From Roseiarcus sp963829505 (GTDB lineage: Bacteria; Pseudomonadota; Alphaproteobacteria; Rhizobiales; Beijerinckiaceae): a stretch of 64,000 bases of DNA. The position numbers and the translations under genes are program-made. The notes below the pieces were generated by a model, which saw only the letters and a program-made list of their open reading frames with translations, was not told the origin of the DNA and searched no databases. Every line of letters begins with the position of its first letter. Position 1 is the stretch's first letter. The stretch covers positions 496,001 through 560,000 of the forward strand of contig CAWHIL010000004.1 of the NCBI GenBank assembly GCA_963829505.1, read 5' to 3'. Positions 61,978-64,000 of the stretch are shown here, one piece after another.

Positions 61978-62087
61978 CCCGTCGTCCTGAGGAGCTCGCG
62001 AAGCGAGCGTCTCGAAGGACGATTCCAGCGCACGCTAGCATCCTTCGAGACGCGCCGCCTCGCGGCGGCGCTCCTCAGGATGAGGGT
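61978..62087. repeat. Palindromic repeat family A, intergenic copy
   Basis: Arms CCGTCGTCCTGAGGAGC and GCTCCTCAGGATGAGGG with inner GTCTCGAAGGACG / CATCCTTCGAGACGC, about 110 bp. It separates the Spy/CpxP-like gene from its response regulator, 18 bp before the latter's start. Confidence 0.88.
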
Positions 62088-62098
62088 CGGCAAGCTTG

Positions 62099-62767
62099 TC
62101 AGTTCTCGTCCGATCCGCGGTCGCGGTCGCCGCCGTCGCGGTCGCGGTCGCCGCCGTCGCGGTGGCCCCAGCCGCCCCAGCCGCCGCCGCCGCCGTGGCC
62201 CCAGTGGCCCCAGGGACCGCCGCCGTCACGGCCGCGGTCGGCCATGGCCTCGATGTGGGCCGTCAGCTTCGCCCGCTGCTCGGGCGTCAGCTGGTCGGCG
62301 ATGTCGAGGAGGCCCGCGACGAAAGCCTTCGATTTCGCGTCGAACTTCGCCACCGCGTCGAGCCGCATCTTCTCGACCGCGGCGCGGTCGATGGTCGGCT
62401 GGCCGAGGAGATCGAGCGCCTGCTTGCGCATCGCCGAGCGCGCCTCCGGGTCCGGCCCGAGCTCGGCGAAGCGGGCGGCGACGATGTCGTGGATCTTCGC
62501 CTCCTGCTCGGAACTGGCGCCGACGCCGTCGAGCGCATGTTCGACCATCCGCTGGACGAAGGCGAGACGCATGGTCTGTTTCCACCCTGACGCGTCGTCG
62601 TTGCTGCCCGTCGCCGCATAGGCGCCGGCGCCGAGCGCGACGACGCCGGCGAAGAGGCCGGCCGCGATGAGCGGGCGCCGCCAGGCGGATTGCCGGCCGC
62701 CGCCGGGCGCCGGCGCCGTCGGGGGCAGGGGGCGCGGCAGGAAATTCGTGTCGTTCGAGTCGGTCAT
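62099..62767 (-). CDS. Spy/CpxP-like periplasmic protein with Gly/Trp/Asp-rich tail
   Basis: 222 residues. One N-terminal membrane anchor (RRPLIAAGLFAGVVALGAGAYAATG), then a helical Spy/CpxP (LTXXQ-like) domain with LTPEQRAKLTAHIEAMADR, and a low-complexity tail GGPWGHWGHGGGGGWGGWGHRDGG plus (DRDRDGG) repeats. Such proteins damp two-component envelope-stress sensors or bind metals. The His/Asp-rich tail could bind metal ions (inference). Confidence 0.78.
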   Translation of the reverse strand: MTDSNDTNFLPRPLPPTAPAPGGGRQSAWRRPLIAAGLFAGVVALGAGAYAATGSNDDASGWKQTMRLAFVQRMVEHALDGVGASSEQEAKIHDIVAARFAELGPDPEARSAMRKQALDLLGQPTIDRAAVEKMRLDAVAKFDAKSKAFVAGLLDIADQLTPEQRAKLTAHIEAMADRGRDGGGPWGHWGHGGGGGWGGWGHRDGGDRDRDGGDRDRGSDEN

Positions 62768-62908
62768 TCGAAGTCTCCGTCATCAGCGGCGCTTTTTCGC
62801 CGCTTCGGGAGAGACTTTGGCGCACGCGCGTTGCGGGCGATCCGGCCGAATATGAAGAAAGGTGAAGGAACGAGGGCGCTTTCGCGGCGGGCGCCTCGAT
62901 CCTTGAAC

Positions 62909-63379
62909 TCAGTCGTTGATGGCCTCCACTCCCATTTGCCGGGCGCGCTCGACATTGTCCCTCATGGCCTGCAGCGCTTCGGGCGCGTGCCCCTGCCAAT
63001 CCGCCACCTCGCCCACGACTCTCAACGGCGCCCGCGAGCGGTAGGACTTCGTGGGGTTTCCGGGAAATTTCTTGTTGGTGAGGTTGGGGTCGTCCTCGAT
63101 CGGGCCGGTGGGTTCGACGATGTAGATTCTTCCACGGCCTTCCCCAAGCGCGAGTTCCGCGCCCCAAGTCGCGGCATCCATCGTTCCGCTCAGATAGACG
63201 AAGTTCGCCGTGGTCCTCTTGCCGAAGTTGGAGGCGTACCCCGGGCTGATCATGTCTCCCGGCTCAAGGTCGGCTTTGGTCCCATGGTAGAGCGGAATCG
63301 AACCCGCATCGGCGGTCGGCGAGTGCGTCTGCGCGTCGGCCGCGTCAGGGCGCGGAAATGCATCCGATTGACTTGCCAT
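62909..63379 (-). CDS. arr: NAD+--rifampin ADP-ribosyltransferase Arr
   Basis: 156 residues from ATG 63379. Arr modifies the rifamycin C23 hydroxyl with ADP-ribose. The family core is strongly conserved: PLYHGTKADLEPGDMISPGYASNFG, VYLSGTMDAATWGAELALGEGRGRIYIVEPTGPIEDDPNLT, NPTKSYRS, VVGEVADWQGH. About 25 extra N-terminal residues precede the usual start. Chromosomal arr genes are common in environmental bacteria. Confidence 0.9.
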   Translation of the reverse strand: MASQSDAFPRPDAADAQTHSPTADAGSIPLYHGTKADLEPGDMISPGYASNFGKRTTANFVYLSGTMDAATWGAELALGEGRGRIYIVEPTGPIEDDPNLTNKKFPGNPTKSYRSRAPLRVVGEVADWQGHAPEALQAMRDNVERARQMGVEAIND

Positions 63380-63465
63380 GAGGACAATCACGGGATTGCG
63401 GCGTCGCCGCTTTGAGGAGGTGCGGCTGCATACAGGAGAAGTCTGTCGGAACGTGGGCGCGCAGG

Positions 63466-64000
63466 CTATTGCACGCCCAGCGCGCACCCGCCGGCGCCCG
63501 GCGGCCGGAACGCCTCGGCCGCCTGAATTTTCGCGACGACCGTCAGATAGTCCCACGGCCCCTTGGACTCGGAAGGCTTCTTCACCTTCATGAGATAGCG
63601 GCCGTAGAGCACCCGCCCGTCGGGGCGGATCGTTCCCGCGTCAGTGAAGACGTCGTGGATCGGCGCGGCGCGCATCGCCGCCGTCACCTTGCCCGCGTCG
63701 TCCGTTCCCGCAGTCGCGACCGCCTCCAGATAGTGGCGCATGGAGGAATAGAGCGCGACCTGGTTGTCGTTCGGCATCCGGCCGCGCCGGTCGTGGAAGC
63801 GCTTGGCGAAAGCGCGCGTCTCGTCATTGAGGTCCCAGTACCAGGATTGCATGAACGCGAGGCCCTGCGCGGTTTCGAGGCCGAGCGCGTTGACGTCGCT
63901 GAGATAGGTGATCGGCGTCGCCAGATATTGCGCCGGCGCGAGGCGGAACTCGCTCGCCTGCTTCAGCGCGTTCGAGAGATCGGCGCCGGTGATGGCGAAG
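63466..64000 (-). CDS. Branched-chain amino-acid-type ABC substrate-binding protein, C-terminal part
   Basis: The gene runs off the window at 64000. The visible ~178 residues (TGADLSNALKQASEFRL, TYLSDVNALGLETAQGL, MQSWYWDLNDETRAFAKRFHDRRGRMPNDNQVALYSSMRHYLEAVA, GRYLMKVKKPSESKGPWDYLTVVAKI) match the second lobe of LivK/AmiC-type periplasmic proteins. Substrate unknown. Confidence 0.85.
   Translation of the reverse strand, partial: FAITGADLSNALKQASEFRLAPAQYLATPITYLSDVNALGLETAQGLAFMQSWYWDLNDETRAFAKRFHDRRGRMPNDNQVALYSSMRHYLEAVATAGTDDAGKVTAAMRAAPIHDVFTDAGTIRPDGRVLYGRYLMKVKKPSESKGPWDYLTVVAKIQAAEAFRPPGAGGCALGVQ

Noticed and set aside
1..64000. CRISPR array, prophage or complete insertion sequence
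   Set aside because: No regularly spaced direct repeats, no integrase, transposase or phage structural gene was found; all repeats seen are short dispersed palindromes.

Overview
The window is from a high-GC alphaproteobacterium, most likely a Hyphomicrobiales (Rhizobiales) purple phototroph. The evidence is a bacteriochlorophyll/carotenoid photosynthesis gene cluster (PGC) with Rhodopseudomonas/Bradyrhizobium-like regulation (two PpsR regulators, a bacteriophytochrome with heme oxygenase, and a cobalamin-binding AerR/PpaA), LH2 genes whose products resemble those of Rhodopseudomonas and Rhodoblastus, red-type (form IC) RuBisCO, and a CTAGAGC...GCTCTAG dispersed repeat typical of this order. 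No single sequence feature fixes the genus.

Layout. 1-4220: end of an iron-type ABC transporter, an NHL-repeat secreted protein, a Tat-exported DyP peroxidase and a lone HigA-type antitoxin. 4252-11008 (minus strand): bchI-bchD-bchO-crtI-crtB and a 47-residue membrane peptide. 11361-13897: SOUL haem protein, small secreted proteins (two tandem HdeA-like) and a GDCCVxC protein. 14582-20524: Calvin cycle block cbbF-cbbP-cbbL-cbbS-cbbX (minus) with divergent cbbR. 20614-27755 (plus): bchE-bchJ-idi-ppsR1-bphP-bphO. 28110-36885 (minus): ppsR2, bchG, a PucC-like gene, bchP, tspO, a small membrane protein, dxs, aerR/ppaA. 37372-53196 (plus): one tightly overlapped run bchFNBHLM-lhaA-puhABC-bciE-acsF-puhE-hemA. 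53702-56484 (plus): pucB-pucA-pucC and a conserved-looking unknown. A tRNA-Leu(GAG) marks the right edge; beyond it are an MHS transporter, MarR regulator with quinone-reductase-like gene, a two-component system with a Spy/CpxP-like protein, a rifampin ADP-ribosyltransferase and the end of an amino-acid-type binding protein gene.

How it works together. hemA and the bch genes make bacteriochlorophyll a from 5-aminolevulinate, with both an oxygen-dependent (acsF plus bciE) and an anaerobic (bchE) ring-E cyclase. dxs and idi supply isoprenoids, bchP and bchG make and attach the tail, crtI/crtB start carotenoids, lhaA/puhABCE assemble the core complex, and pucBAC make a peripheral antenna. TGT-N12-ACA PpsR operators precede crtI, bchE, aerR, bchG and pucB, with degenerate versions before bchF and the SOUL gene. 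The puf operon, bchCXYZ and crtCDEF are not in the window, so the PGC is split.

Most notable. A family of ~100-118 bp palindromic elements has entered coding sequence: a 118-bp copy (3n+1) breaks the bchD frame, a 111-bp copy (3n) adds 37 residues in frame to BchI, and tandem copies sit ahead of the signal peptide of the NHL protein. In addition, crtB, bchE, ppsR2 and bchB each carry a one-base frame break, which is either sequencing error or decay of the pathway.
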